From an uncultured Muribaculaceae bacterium (GTDB lineage Bacteria > Bacteroidota > Bacteroidia > Bacteroidales > Muribaculaceae), in NCBI GenBank assembly GCA_910579035.1, contig CAJTSR010000010.1, positions 33,722 through 97,721 on the forward strand: a DNA stretch of 64,000 nt. Direction: 5' to 3'. Made by a program: the position numbers and the translations under genes. The notes under the pieces are model-generated. The model was not told where the DNA came from. It searched no databases and saw only the letters and a program-made list of their open reading frames with translations. Each line of letters starts with the position of its first letter. Position 1 is the stretch's first letter. Positions 9,480-17,796 of this stretch are shown piece by piece.

Positions 9480-10760
9480 ATGAGCACAGCACCATTGGCC
9501 GAACGTATGCGGCCTATAACTCTTGATGACTATATCGGACAGCAACATCTCGTAGGCCCGGGCTGCATACTGCGCCGAATGATAGAATCGGGGCGCATCG
9601 CATCGTTCATATTGTGGGGACCTCCCGGAGTTGGCAAGACTACTCTTGCCAAGATAATCGCAAATACGACCCAATGCGCTTTCTATACATTGTCGGCTGT
9701 CACCTCAGGCGTCAAAGACGTGCGAGATGTTATAGAAAGATGCCGGGCTGAAAGCGGAAGTATGTTTTCAGGCGGAAGGCCAATACTTTTTATCGATGAA
9801 ATACACCGATTCAGCAAAAGCCAGCAAGACAGCCTGCTCGGAGCCGTGGAAAACGGCACCGTGACATTGATCGGTGCCACGACAGAAAATCCGTCGTTTG
9901 AGGTAATAAGGCCATTGCTTTCCCGCGCGCAGGTTTATACGCTGAAGCCACTTGAAGCGACCGATTTGCAGACCTTGCTTGACCGCACTCTTGCCCACGA
10001 CGAAATACTCAGCCGTCGCAAAGTGAGTGTGGAACAGACGGAGGCCTTGTTCCGTTACAGCGGAGGCGATGCCCGCAAACTGCTCAATATTCTCGACCTG
10101 TTGGAGCAATCGGCAGCCCATGGCGAGGAGATAGTGATAAACGACCGTATAATCACCGAACGCCTTCAGGAAAATCCTCAGGCATATGATAAAAACGGCG
10201 AGATGCACTACGACATAGTATCTGCCTTCATCAAGAGCATTCGCGGCAGCGATCCCGACGCGGCAGTATATTGGCTGGCGCGTATGATCGCGGGAGGAGA
10301 AGATCCGGAGTTCATTGCTAGGCGAATGGTGATTTTGGCATCAGAAGACATCGGGCTGGCAAATCCTACTGCCATGTTGATTGCCAACACCACTTTTGAT
10401 GTGATACAAAAAATCGGAATGCCGGAAGGACGCATACCGTTGTCGGAATGCGCTATCTATCTCGCTGTGTCAGCAAAAAGCAACTCGGCCTATATAGCCA
10501 TCGATGCAGCGTTGGCAGAGGTGGAACGAAGCGGCAATCTGCCAGTGCCGCTGCATCTGCGTAATGCTCCCACCGGGCTTATGAAAAAACTCGGATATGG
10601 CCAAAATTACCGCTATGCCCACGATTATCCCGGAAACTTTGTAAGGCAGCAATTCAGACCCGACGAAATATCAAATATGAAGTTCTGGAATCCGTGTATC
10701 AATCCGGCCGAAGACATTATGCGGCAAAGACACGATGCACGATGGAAGGACGGCCAATAA
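9480..10760 (+). CDS. rarA: Replication-associated recombination protein RarA (MgsA family AAA ATPase)
   Basis: A 426-residue clamp-loader-like AAA+ ATPase acting at stalled replication forks. Residues 1-20 (PLAERMRPITLDDYIGQQHL) match the family start. Walker A is GPPGVGKTT at about residues 46-54, and Walker B with the family-specific extension is LFIDEIHRFSKSQQD. The C-terminal MgsA domain includes IRGSDPDAAVYWLARMI and SEDIGLANP. The gene follows the TPR terminator, so it has its own transcription. Its stop abuts the convergent miaA stop with no spacer. Confidence 0.95.
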   Translation: MSTAPLAERMRPITLDDYIGQQHLVGPGCILRRMIESGRIASFILWGPPGVGKTTLAKIIANTTQCAFYTLSAVTSGVKDVRDVIERCRAESGSMFSGGRPILFIDEIHRFSKSQQDSLLGAVENGTVTLIGATTENPSFEVIRPLLSRAQVYTLKPLEATDLQTLLDRTLAHDEILSRRKVSVEQTEALFRYSGGDARKLLNILDLLEQSAAHGEEIVINDRIITERLQENPQAYDKNGEMHYDIVSAFIKSIRGSDPDAAVYWLARMIAGGEDPEFIARRMVILASEDIGLANPTAMLIANTTFDVIQKIGMPEGRIPLSECAIYLAVSAKSNSAYIAIDAALAEVERSGNLPVPLHLRNAPTGLMKKLGYGQNYRYAHDYPGNFVRQQFRPDEISNMKFWNPCINPAEDIMRQRHDARWKDGQ

Positions 10761-11681
10761 TTACTTCTGCGCAGAAAGTCGTTCGTTTATTATAGTCAAT
10801 GCCGAATCAAAGGCTGTAGACGGTTCGAGCTTGATAATCGAGTTGTCACGAGCCATCCAAGTAAGTTGTTTTTTAGCATACACCCGCGTGTTCTTGGCTA
10901 TACGCGCCACGGCTGTATCGTAATCCATCTCCCCCTCGAAATAGGCAAGCATCTCCTTATATCCCACAGTGTTCAGCGAGTTATACCGTCCTTTGGCAAA
11001 TGCCCGGCGCGCCTCGGCTTCAAGACCGCTCTCAATCATCACCCCTACCCTCTTGTTGATACGCTCAAAGAGTTCATGGCGAGGTCTGTCAATCGCGAAT
11101 TTTATTATTTCAAAAGGTCGGTCTGCAATTTTTCCGGTCCGCAATTTTGAATACGGGCATGCAGCCTCAAGGCTCACTTCGAGTGCGTGGACTATGCGTC
11201 GGGTATTCTGCCGGTCCACGATATCATAATATTCAGGATCGACAATCTGCAATTGGGCCAACACGCCTTCAAGGCCGTGCTCATTCAAAAGCGACAAACA
11301 GTAATTGCGTGTCGCATCGCTTATGGTAGGCATTTCGTCTATACCATTGCACAAGGCATCGATATACATCATCGAGCCTCCACATACTACCGCCACCCTG
11401 TTTTTCAACCAAAGGCCCGGCAGCAGGCTGAGCGCTTCCTGTTCGAAAACTGCCGCGCTGTAATAGTCGCTCAGTTCGAGAGTGCCGACAAAATGATGAT
11501 AGGCACGGCTGCGCTCATCTGCCGATGGTGCAGCCGTGCCTATAGGTAAATCTTTGTATATCTGCCTCGAATCCGCAGATATCACATCTGTCGCAAAATA
11601 TTCGGCAAGACGGACTGCAAGTTCTGTTTTTCCTGAGGCCGTAGGCCCGGTAACGACAACGAGTATGTTCGTCTTGCTCAT
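10761..11681 (-). CDS. miaA: tRNA dimethylallyltransferase
   Basis: A 306-residue enzyme that adds a dimethylallyl group to A37 of tRNAs reading UNN codons. The P-loop is TGPTASGKTELA at the N-terminus, followed by ISADSRQIYKDLPIGTAAP and the VGGSMMYIDALCNG-type motif, then LNTVGYKEM near the C-terminus. The start ATG lies 14 bases downstream of nothing else on its strand but 14 bases before the pepT stop, so pepT and miaA are probably adjacent, separately read minus-strand genes, with miaA upstream of pepT on the map only. Convergent with rarA, whose stop codon it touches. Confidence 0.95.
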   Translation of the reverse strand: MSKTNILVVVTGPTASGKTELAVRLAEYFATDVISADSRQIYKDLPIGTAAPSADERSRAYHHFVGTLELSDYYSAAVFEQEALSLLPGLWLKNRVAVVCGGSMMYIDALCNGIDEMPTISDATRNYCLSLLNEHGLEGVLAQLQIVDPEYYDIVDRQNTRRIVHALEVSLEAACPYSKLRTGKIADRPFEIIKFAIDRPRHELFERINKRVGVMIESGLEAEARRAFAKGRYNSLNTVGYKEMLAYFEGEMDYDTAVARIAKNTRVYAKKQLTWMARDNSIIKLEPSTAFDSALTIINERLSAQK

Positions 11682-11695
11682 TATCTTTATGCTTA

Positions 11696-12919
11696 TCAGC
11701 CTCGTTCTGCCACAAGACGGGCTATCTCGACAATCACTTGCGAGGCTTTTTCCATTGACGGTATGGGCACAAATTCATATCGGCCATGGAAATTCAATCC
11801 GCCCGCAAATATATTGGGGCAAGGCAGGCCTTTGAAAGAAAGCTGCGCTCCGTCGGTACCGCCTCGTATAGGCTGCACTTTCGGGGTGATGTCGGCACGG
11901 CGCATAGCTTCTTCGGCTATTTCCACTATATACATGGCGGGCTCAATCTTCTCGCGCATATTATAGTACTGGTCCTTTATCTCGATTGTGCAGCAGTCAG
12001 GGAACTCGTGGTTGATTTTGCGCGCGAGGTGCTCGAGTTCTTTCTTTCGACGCTCAAAGCGGTCGCGGTCGTGATCGCGTATGATGTAGGTAAGAACAGT
12101 CTTCTCCACATTTCCCTCCATCGACACAAGGTGGTAGAAGCCCTCGTAACCTTCGGTATGCTCGGGAGTTTCCCATCGCGGAAGCATGATTACAAACTGG
12201 TTGGCTATACGCATCGAGTTGACCATCTTGTGCTTTGCGTATCCGGGATGCACGTTTCGACCGGCAAAAGAAACTTTTGCCACGGCAGCATTGAAGTTCT
12301 CATACTCGAGTTCGCCAATCTCGCCGCCGTCCATAGTGTAAGCCCAGTCTGCGCCAAAGCGCTGCACATCGAACTTGTGTGCGCCAAGCCCTATCTCTTC
12401 GTCGGGATTGAATGCGATACGAATTTTGCCATGCTTAATTTCCGGGTGCTGCTTAAGATAGTCGACAGCGCTTATTATTTCGGCAATGCCGGCTTTGTCG
12501 TCCGCTCCGAGAAGAGTGTTGCCATCGGTAACTATCAAATCCTGCCCCACGTAGTGCGACAGTTCGGGAAATTCTGTAGGAGAAAGGACTATTCCGGAAG
12601 TCGGATTGAGCAGAATGTCCCCGCCGTCATATTTCTCAACTATGCGCGGCGACACGTGGCGGCCGGAAAGATCAGGCGATGTGTCGAGGTGCGCGATAAA
12701 ACCTACCACAGGGGCATCGGGAGCTCCGTTCGCAGGCAATGTGGCCATAAGGTAGCCGTTTTCATCAAGGCTGATTTCTTCGAGGCCGAGTTGTTCAAGT
12801 TCGGTTTTGAGATGTTCGGCAAAGAACATCTGTCCGGGAGTCGATGGGGTAAGATTCGTAAGTTCGTCGCTTTGCGTGTCGAACTTCACATATTGCAGGA
12901 ATCTATCTACTAAATTCAT
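11696..12919 (-). CDS. pepT: Peptidase T (tripeptidase, M20 family)
   Basis: A 407-residue zinc aminotripeptidase. Metal and catalytic motifs of M20B peptidases are visible: FIAHLDTSPDLSG, LLGADDKAGIAEI, FNPDEEIGLGAHKF, GGEIGELEYE, and RGGTDGAQLSFKGLPCPNIF toward the C-terminus. I begin at MNLVDRFLQYVKFDTQS, the standard PepT N-terminus; an ATG 33 bases upstream would overlap into the preceding spacer. It lies 14 bases after the lipoprotein gene stop and 14 bases before miaA, so lipoprotein, pepT and miaA look like one minus-strand operon. Confidence 0.95.
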   Translation of the reverse strand: MNLVDRFLQYVKFDTQSDELTNLTPSTPGQMFFAEHLKTELEQLGLEEISLDENGYLMATLPANGAPDAPVVGFIAHLDTSPDLSGRHVSPRIVEKYDGGDILLNPTSGIVLSPTEFPELSHYVGQDLIVTDGNTLLGADDKAGIAEIISAVDYLKQHPEIKHGKIRIAFNPDEEIGLGAHKFDVQRFGADWAYTMDGGEIGELEYENFNAAVAKVSFAGRNVHPGYAKHKMVNSMRIANQFVIMLPRWETPEHTEGYEGFYHLVSMEGNVEKTVLTYIIRDHDRDRFERRKKELEHLARKINHEFPDCCTIEIKDQYYNMREKIEPAMYIVEIAEEAMRRADITPKVQPIRGGTDGAQLSFKGLPCPNIFAGGLNFHGRYEFVPIPSMEKASQVIVEIARLVAERG

Positions 12920-12933
12920 GGTATGCAGAAATT

Positions 12934-13734
12934 TTACTGTATTATTCGCCAAGGAAGCGCAGCCTTGAGCGTTTTAGTGTCGTTTTTATCAGTGTAGACG
13001 AAGCGATATCCTTCGATGCCGAGCGATTCGAGAACACCTTCGATTAGGCCCCGGCATTCGCCATAGCTGTCGTATTGAGCGCGCAGCACATTCTGGTATC
13101 TTCCGCGCAGGCTGTCCTGAGTCAGATTCGAATATGCGTAGGCATTTGCAAATACAAGTTCGTACTGTGCGAAACCTGCCTCGAAAGCAAATTCGGCGCT
13201 TTCAGCCTTGTAAGCATCGCGATATGCTTCCGCGCGTTTTTCCATAATATTGGCAATGTCGGACTTTACCTGGGCCGGATTCAGCTCGCTTGGCTTCATA
13301 AAGAAAAGCTTTTTAAGCCGCGAGGCTCCTATTGTGCACTCTTTGCGATCTCCCTGAGGATTTGCAAGGGTTATCTTTAACGAACCGTTTTCCGCCGACA
13401 AGGTGTTGAGCACGGTGTCGAGGTTTTGGCCGGGGCGCTGCTTTATATAGTAGGCAACCACATATTCAATCAAAGCATCGGAATAGTCTTCTACGTCGAC
13501 TATGGTGTCAGCAAAAGTGACAGCCACGTTGAGGGTGCCATCGGCATATGCAACCGACACTGAATCGAGATACATCGGGCTATTCTCAGCCATATCTGCC
13601 ATTTCCCCGGCCATACGCTCGCTCTGAGCCACGAGTTCCGACGGCGTGCTGCTTTTTGAAGAGCACCCTGTGAAAGCAGCAGAGCCAAACAGGGCGGCGG
13701 CAGCAAGGAATCCACACAATATTTTCTTATTCAT
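12934..13734 (-). CDS. Lipoprotein of unknown function
   Basis: A 266-residue protein with a signal peptide and lipobox (LFGSAAFTGC, Cys24). The mature region is mixed alpha/beta with no motif I recognise; it contains a central stretch rich in Glu/Ala (MEKRAEAYRDAYKAESAEFAFEAG), probably helical. It is first in the apparent lipoprotein-pepT-miaA operon. A TACATTTG element on the minus strand at 13761-13768 could be its -7 box, overlapping the end of the gene upstream. Function unknown. Confidence 0.8.
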   Translation of the reverse strand: MNKKILCGFLAAAALFGSAAFTGCSSKSSTPSELVAQSERMAGEMADMAENSPMYLDSVSVAYADGTLNVAVTFADTIVDVEDYSDALIEYVVAYYIKQRPGQNLDTVLNTLSAENGSLKITLANPQGDRKECTIGASRLKKLFFMKPSELNPAQVKSDIANIMEKRAEAYRDAYKAESAEFAFEAGFAQYELVFANAYAYSNLTQDSLRGRYQNVLRAQYDSYGECRGLIEGVLESLGIEGYRFVYTDKNDTKTLKAALPWRIIQ

Positions 13735-13788
13735 AATGAATGTATTTTGGTTTAATCAGACAAATGTACGTATATTTTTCCAAATACG

Positions 13789-14244
13789 CTATACCGGAAT
13801 TTTAATGCACAGTTTGCGGTGGCGTCCCAATCCGATATTAGGCGCGTGAGCGTCTGATGGAAAGAATACTGCCATCTGCCCTACTTTGATATGCAACAGG
13901 CTATGAGCCGGATCGCCGAAAAATTCGATGTCGCCGGATTCGTCATACGGCTGACGGGAATGCTTCAATCCCGAAGTGGGCGCCCAACCTATGGTTTCGG
14001 TGCTTTTAAGCGGCACGTGGATATCGATATAGCGTCGGTGGGATTCGAGGGAGGCTTTCTCTCGCGGTATCAACGCCGTATCCTCCACTTTTACAAACAC
14101 CTCGCCAGCCGGAGTGTCGCCAATGGCATATCTGCCGGGTATAAAGTCGTCATCGATATGCGCCTGCAGCCAATCAATGGCCATGGCAAGACCGGCCGAC
14201 ATAGACGCATAGCGCGCACTATCCGAAATATGGCACAATATCAT
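13789..14244 (-). CDS. YhcH/YjgK/YiaL family protein
   Basis: A 151-residue single-domain cupin-like protein. The conserved core ESHRRYIDIHVPLKSTETIGWAP, the earlier GEVFVKVEDTALIPREKA, and the C-terminal VGQMAVFFPSDAHAPNIG with its His are typical of the YhcH/YjgK/YiaL (TabA) family, sometimes linked to sugar-acid or sialic acid metabolism and biofilm regulation. The ATG overlaps the tdk stop by four bases (ATGA), showing translational coupling with thymidine kinase. Substrate unknown. Confidence 0.9.
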   Translation of the reverse strand: MILCHISDSARYASMSAGLAMAIDWLQAHIDDDFIPGRYAIGDTPAGEVFVKVEDTALIPREKASLESHRRYIDIHVPLKSTETIGWAPTSGLKHSRQPYDESGDIEFFGDPAHSLLHIKVGQMAVFFPSDAHAPNIGLGRHRKLCIKIPV

Positions 14245-14918
14245 TCAGCACTCCCCCTTTCCGCACATACCTCAAGGTTTGCACAATCGTCGTCAAATTC
14301 AAACGGCAGCACCGAACGCTTTGCTTGTTCTATCCTCTTGTTGCGCCAGCATTTCCTGCATACCGCCACATAGCGGTCATTGCCGCCGATTTCTACCTGC
14401 GCGCCTTCCTCTACTATATTACCCGAGGAGTCAATGCGCGCGTTTATAATTGTTTTATGACCGCAATTGCAGGTGGACTTTATCTCGTCGATAGTGTCTG
14501 CTATCTCGAACAAGCGGCGCGAACCTTCAAACAGATGGCTTTGGAAGTCGGTACGCAGTCCATAGCATATCACATTGCTGCCAAAGTCGTCAACAATGCG
14601 CGACAGCTGGTCGACTTGTGCTGCGGAAAGGAACTGAGCCTCGTCGATAAGGAACCAGTCAACGAGCCTGCCATTCTTGCGGTACAGCTCGAGTGCAAGT
14701 TCGTATAGATTGGTGGTGGCATATATCCACAAGCATTCACGCTCTATGCCGATACGCGAGCGTATCACATTTTTATTTTCGCGAGTGTCTATAACGGGCT
14801 TCATACAGATATAATCCATATGCCGCTCTTCAAAGTTATATGCCGTTGTAAGCAGAAGGGCCGTCTTGGCCGAACCCATGGTGCCATAACGAAAGTATAG
14901 TTTACCTTTCCTATTCAT
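14241..14918 (-). CDS. tdk: Thymidine kinase
   Basis: A 225-residue type II thymidine kinase of the salvage pathway. The P-loop GTMGSAKT is at residues 12-19, Walker B is WFLIDEAQFLSAAQVDQL, and the lasso/zinc domain carries two Cys pairs (STCNCGHKT and VAVCRKCWR). A highly charged tail follows. It is the first gene of a two-gene unit with the YhcH-like gene, and a -7 element lies upstream at 14959-14966. Confidence 0.95.
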   Translation of the reverse strand: MNRKGKLYFRYGTMGSAKTALLLTTAYNFEERHMDYICMKPVIDTRENKNVIRSRIGIERECLWIYATTNLYELALELYRKNGRLVDWFLIDEAQFLSAAQVDQLSRIVDDFGSNVICYGLRTDFQSHLFEGSRRLFEIADTIDEIKSTCNCGHKTIINARIDSSGNIVEEGAQVEIGGNDRYVAVCRKCWRNKRIEQAKRSVLPFEFDDDCANLEVCAERGSAE

Positions 14919-14958
14919 AAATTATATTCCCATAACAAATGGGTGCGTTATCGAGCCT

Positions 14959-14966
14959 CAAAATTA
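14959..14966 (-). promoter_or_regulatory. Likely -7 element of tdk
   Basis: TAATTTTG on the minus strand lies about 40 bases upstream of the tdk ATG. A good -33 TTG at the usual spacing is not evident. Confidence 0.45.
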
Positions 14967-15044
14967 GCTACAAAAAACCGAATAACCGAAATTTTCACGC
15001 CCTATTTATCAACATTCAATTATATGTCGATTATTGGACGCCAT

Positions 15045-15078
15045 ATAATAAAGGAGTGCCGCTGATCAGCGGCACTCC
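15045..15078 (-). terminator. Perfect 26-bp palindrome with T-rich minus-strand flank
   Basis: Bases 15053-15078 form a perfect palindrome with 13-base arms (left arm GGAGTGCCGCTGA). Read on the minus strand it is followed by TTTATTAT, as in a Rho-independent terminator; the plus-strand flank is not T-rich. No gene ends here, so it would terminate an untranslated transcript or a long tdk leader. A minus-strand TTACTTTG at 15212-15219 could start such a transcript. The rest of the 14919-15383 gap also holds a 7-bp inverted repeat (15123-15143) and the bioA promoter. Confidence 0.55.
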
Positions 15079-15122
15079 CGACGTTGTTTTACAGTTATAT
15101 GTGTGTTTTATAGATAATTGCG

Positions 15123-15143
15123 GCAAACAAATTTAATGTTTGC
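15123..15143. repeat. Inverted repeat GCAAACA-N7-TGTTTGC
   Basis: Two perfect 7-base arms flank an AT spacer in the tdk-bioA gap. It could be a regulator site or a hairpin in the transcript ending at 15053. It lies far upstream of the bioA promoter, so a biotin-repressor role is only a guess. Confidence 0.35.
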
Positions 15144-15348
15144 AAGTGCTTTTATAGTTGAAATGTATGTGTTTCTTTAGGTATTGAGGTTAACCGGATT
15201 TTTCGGTACTGCAAAGTAAGTTATAATTTTTCAATCACAGGCCAAGACTAAACACAAATTACATATCATTAACACATTTTCAGCATCTATATTTATGTGT
15301 GGAGAAGCGTAAAGGCTATTTGGCAAAGCCTTAAACTGTCAATGTCAC

Positions 15349-15379
15349 ATTGTAATCTTGGAAATTGTGCTTAATTTTG
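15349..15379 (+). promoter_or_regulatory. Promoter of bioA, with almost no leader
   Basis: ATTG (15349-15352), 19 bases, then TAATTTTG (15372-15379). The ATG of bioA begins only 4 bases after the -7 element, so transcription should start at or next to the first codon. Confidence 0.7.
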
Positions 15380-15383
15380 CATT

Positions 15384-16682
15384 ATGGAACAAGACAACAT
15401 ACTGCACGATGCTTGGGATCGCGAGCATCTTTGGCATCCATATACATCAACAATCGACCCTCTGCCTACCTACAAGGTAGAATCGTGTCGCGGAGCAAGC
15501 ATATTTTTGGCCGACGGCACTGAACTAATCGACGGAATGTCATCTTGGTGGTGCGCCATACACGGCTACAACAACGAACGCATCAATAAAGCCGCAACCA
15601 GCCAGATTAACAAAATGAGCCACGTGATGTTTGGCGGACTCACACACGAGCCCGCTATCGAGCTTGGCAAACTGCTGCTTGAAATGGCGCCGCCGTGTAT
15701 GCACAATATCTTTTATGCCGATTCCGGCTCTGTCGCCGTGGAGGTGGCAATGAAAATGGCGGTTCAGGCGGCTATTTCAGCCTCTGGCAGTCACAAGAAG
15801 ACTAATTTCGCCACAATCAGGAGTGGTTACCATGGCGACACGTGGAATGCGATGAGTGTCTGCGACCCTGTGACAGGAATGCACGGAGCCTTCGGGCAGG
15901 CTCTTCCTGTCCGTTTCTTCGTGCCGCAACCTCGTTCCCGCTTTGACGGTGACTGGGACGAGTCCGATATAAAGCCTCTTGCAGACCTTCTTGAAGAAAA
16001 AGCAGACGAAATAGCGGCAGTGATACTCGAGCCTGTGGTGCAAGGCGCAGGCGGGATGTGGTTTTACCACCCTGAATATCTACGAGAAGCCCGAAAGCTA
16101 TGTGACAAGTACGATGTGCTTCTCATATTCGATGAAATAGCCACAGGATTTTGGCGCACCGGCAAGGCTTTTGCATGGGAGCATGCAGGTGTCTGCCCCG
16201 ACATTATGTGCATAGGCAAGGGCCTGACTGCAGGCTATCTCACTATGAGCGCTGTGCTTACCACCCGCGCCGTGGCCGACACCATATCGCGAGGCGAAGC
16301 GGGCGTACTGATGCACGGGCCGACTTTTATGGCCAACCCTCTTGCATGCGCCATAGCCATAGAGTCGGCCAAAATGTTGCGAGAAAACGACATGAAAGCC
16401 GTAGTGGGGAATATCGAATCTATTCTGAAAGAGGAATTGGCTCAGGCATCTGCCATACCCGGCGTAGCGGACATTAGGGTGCTTGGCTCGATAGGAGTGG
16501 TGGAAATGAAACGTCCTGTCGATGTAAGCCGATTCCAAGTAGAATGCGTGCGCCAAGGCGTGTGGATTCGTCCTTTCGGCAAGAATGTATATCTGATGCC
16601 GCCCTACGTTATAACTCTCGAATCTTTGCGCACACTCTGCCGCCGAATGCTTGCCATAATCAGAGATGAGAAAAATTATTGA
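15384..16682 (+). CDS. bioA: Adenosylmethionine-8-amino-7-oxononanoate aminotransferase
   Basis: A 432-residue PLP aminotransferase of biotin synthesis that makes DAPA from KAPA using SAM as amino donor. Motifs: LWHPYTSTIDPLP at the N-terminus, DGMSSWWCAIHGYN, GYHGDTWNAMSVCDP, FDEIATGFWRTG (Asp250), and the PLP lysine Lys279 in CIGKGLTAGYLTMSA. Length is normal for the family. It overlaps bioF by 17 bases, so the two are co-translated. No bioB, bioD or bioC is present in the window. Confidence 0.96.
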   Translation: MEQDNILHDAWDREHLWHPYTSTIDPLPTYKVESCRGASIFLADGTELIDGMSSWWCAIHGYNNERINKAATSQINKMSHVMFGGLTHEPAIELGKLLLEMAPPCMHNIFYADSGSVAVEVAMKMAVQAAISASGSHKKTNFATIRSGYHGDTWNAMSVCDPVTGMHGAFGQALPVRFFVPQPRSRFDGDWDESDIKPLADLLEEKADEIAAVILEPVVQGAGGMWFYHPEYLREARKLCDKYDVLLIFDEIATGFWRTGKAFAWEHAGVCPDIMCIGKGLTAGYLTMSAVLTTRAVADTISRGEAGVLMHGPTFMANPLACAIAIESAKMLRENDMKAVVGNIESILKEELAQASAIPGVADIRVLGSIGVVEMKRPVDVSRFQVECVRQGVWIRPFGKNVYLMPPYVITLESLRTLCRRMLAIIRDEKNY

Positions 16683-17796
16683 ATCGACACTTAATGCACT
16701 TGATGCAGCTGGCAATATACGTCGGCTGCCGAATCAACTCGTCGACAAGAGAACCGTTGATTTAAGCTCAAACGACTATCTGGGGCTTGCTTCCGACAAA
16801 GATCTTCAGCTTGGCTTTGAAGAGTCCGGGATATGGCGAAGTTCTTCTATGTCGGCATCCGCATCGCGCCTGCTTGCGCACCGGCAATCCGAATTTGTAT
16901 CGCTTGAAAACAAACTTGCACAGGCATACGGGCGCACTGCCCTGCTCTTCAACAGCGGATATCACGCAAACACGGGTATGGTATCGGCGCTTGGGGCGAT
17001 ACCCGGAGCCTATATATTAGCCGACAAGCTCGTTCACGCAAGTATAATCGACGGCATAAAATTGTCTGGCGCCCCATTCGCAAGATTCAGGCATAACGAC
17101 TATGGCCATCTCGAACGGCTTGCCTCGAAAGTGGCACGAGATTACCCGTATATAATTATAATTGCCGAAAGCATATACAGCATGGACGGCGACAGGGCTG
17201 ATATCGAGGCACTGGTATCTGTAAAACGGAAGTTTCCGGAGTCTGTCCTATATATTGATGAAGCACATGCTGTAGGGGTTGAAGGTCCGGCCGGACTCGG
17301 CCTTGCCAAAGCGTCGCCATCGTTCAGCGATATCGACATTGTGGTAGGCACTTTCGGGAAAGCTCTTGCTTCAACGGGCGCTTTTGCCATACTGGATACC
17401 TATATGCGCGATTTTATGGTAAATAAAGCACGAAGCCTTATCTTTTCCACCGCGATACCGCCGATAAATGCGGCCTGGACAGAATATGTGTTCACCCGCG
17501 CTTTGGAGATGGACGACCGCCGCGAACGGCTCCGCAAGTTATCTGCCCGCTTAGCCCAAATCATACCCTCGTCTGATTGCAGCCAAAAGCCCAGCCATAT
17601 CCGACCTCTTCTTGTAGGCGATCCCAAACAAGCGGTAAACTTATCGCAAAAACTCGCTGCAGAGGGCTTTGACGTGCTTCCGATACGGACGCCCACCGTT
17701 CCTCCTGGCACCGACCGACTGAGATTCAGCCTGTCGGCAAGCCTCGGCGAACACGAATTAGACCGACTCTCACACTCACTTAAAAGAATACTATAA
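16666..17796 (+). CDS. bioF: 8-amino-7-oxononanoate synthase
   Basis: A 376-residue alpha-oxoamine synthase condensing pimeloyl-ACP or -CoA with alanine to form KAPA. The order of motifs is standard: DLSSNDYLGLA, ALLFNSGYHANTGM, KLVHASIIDGIKLS, LYIDEAHAVGVEGP (Asp198, His201) and VGTFGKALASTGAF with PLP lysine Lys232. The start lies inside the end of bioA. The product is the BioA substrate, so the pair forms a compact biotin segment. Confidence 0.95.
   Translation: MRKIIESTLNALDAAGNIRRLPNQLVDKRTVDLSSNDYLGLASDKDLQLGFEESGIWRSSSMSASASRLLAHRQSEFVSLENKLAQAYGRTALLFNSGYHANTGMVSALGAIPGAYILADKLVHASIIDGIKLSGAPFARFRHNDYGHLERLASKVARDYPYIIIIAESIYSMDGDRADIEALVSVKRKFPESVLYIDEAHAVGVEGPAGLGLAKASPSFSDIDIVVGTFGKALASTGAFAILDTYMRDFMVNKARSLIFSTAIPPINAAWTEYVFTRALEMDDRRERLRKLSARLAQIIPSSDCSQKPSHIRPLLVGDPKQAVNLSQKLAAEGFDVLPIRTPTVPPGTDRLRFSLSASLGEHELDRLSHSLKRIL

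Noticed and set aside
11786..12913. Long plus-strand frame of 375 codons opposite pepT
   Set aside because: Exact antisense shadow of a clearly identified peptidase T.
14939..15136. 65-codon plus-strand frame in the tdk-bioA gap
   Set aside because: It crosses the perfect palindrome, has low-complexity composition and no start signal.
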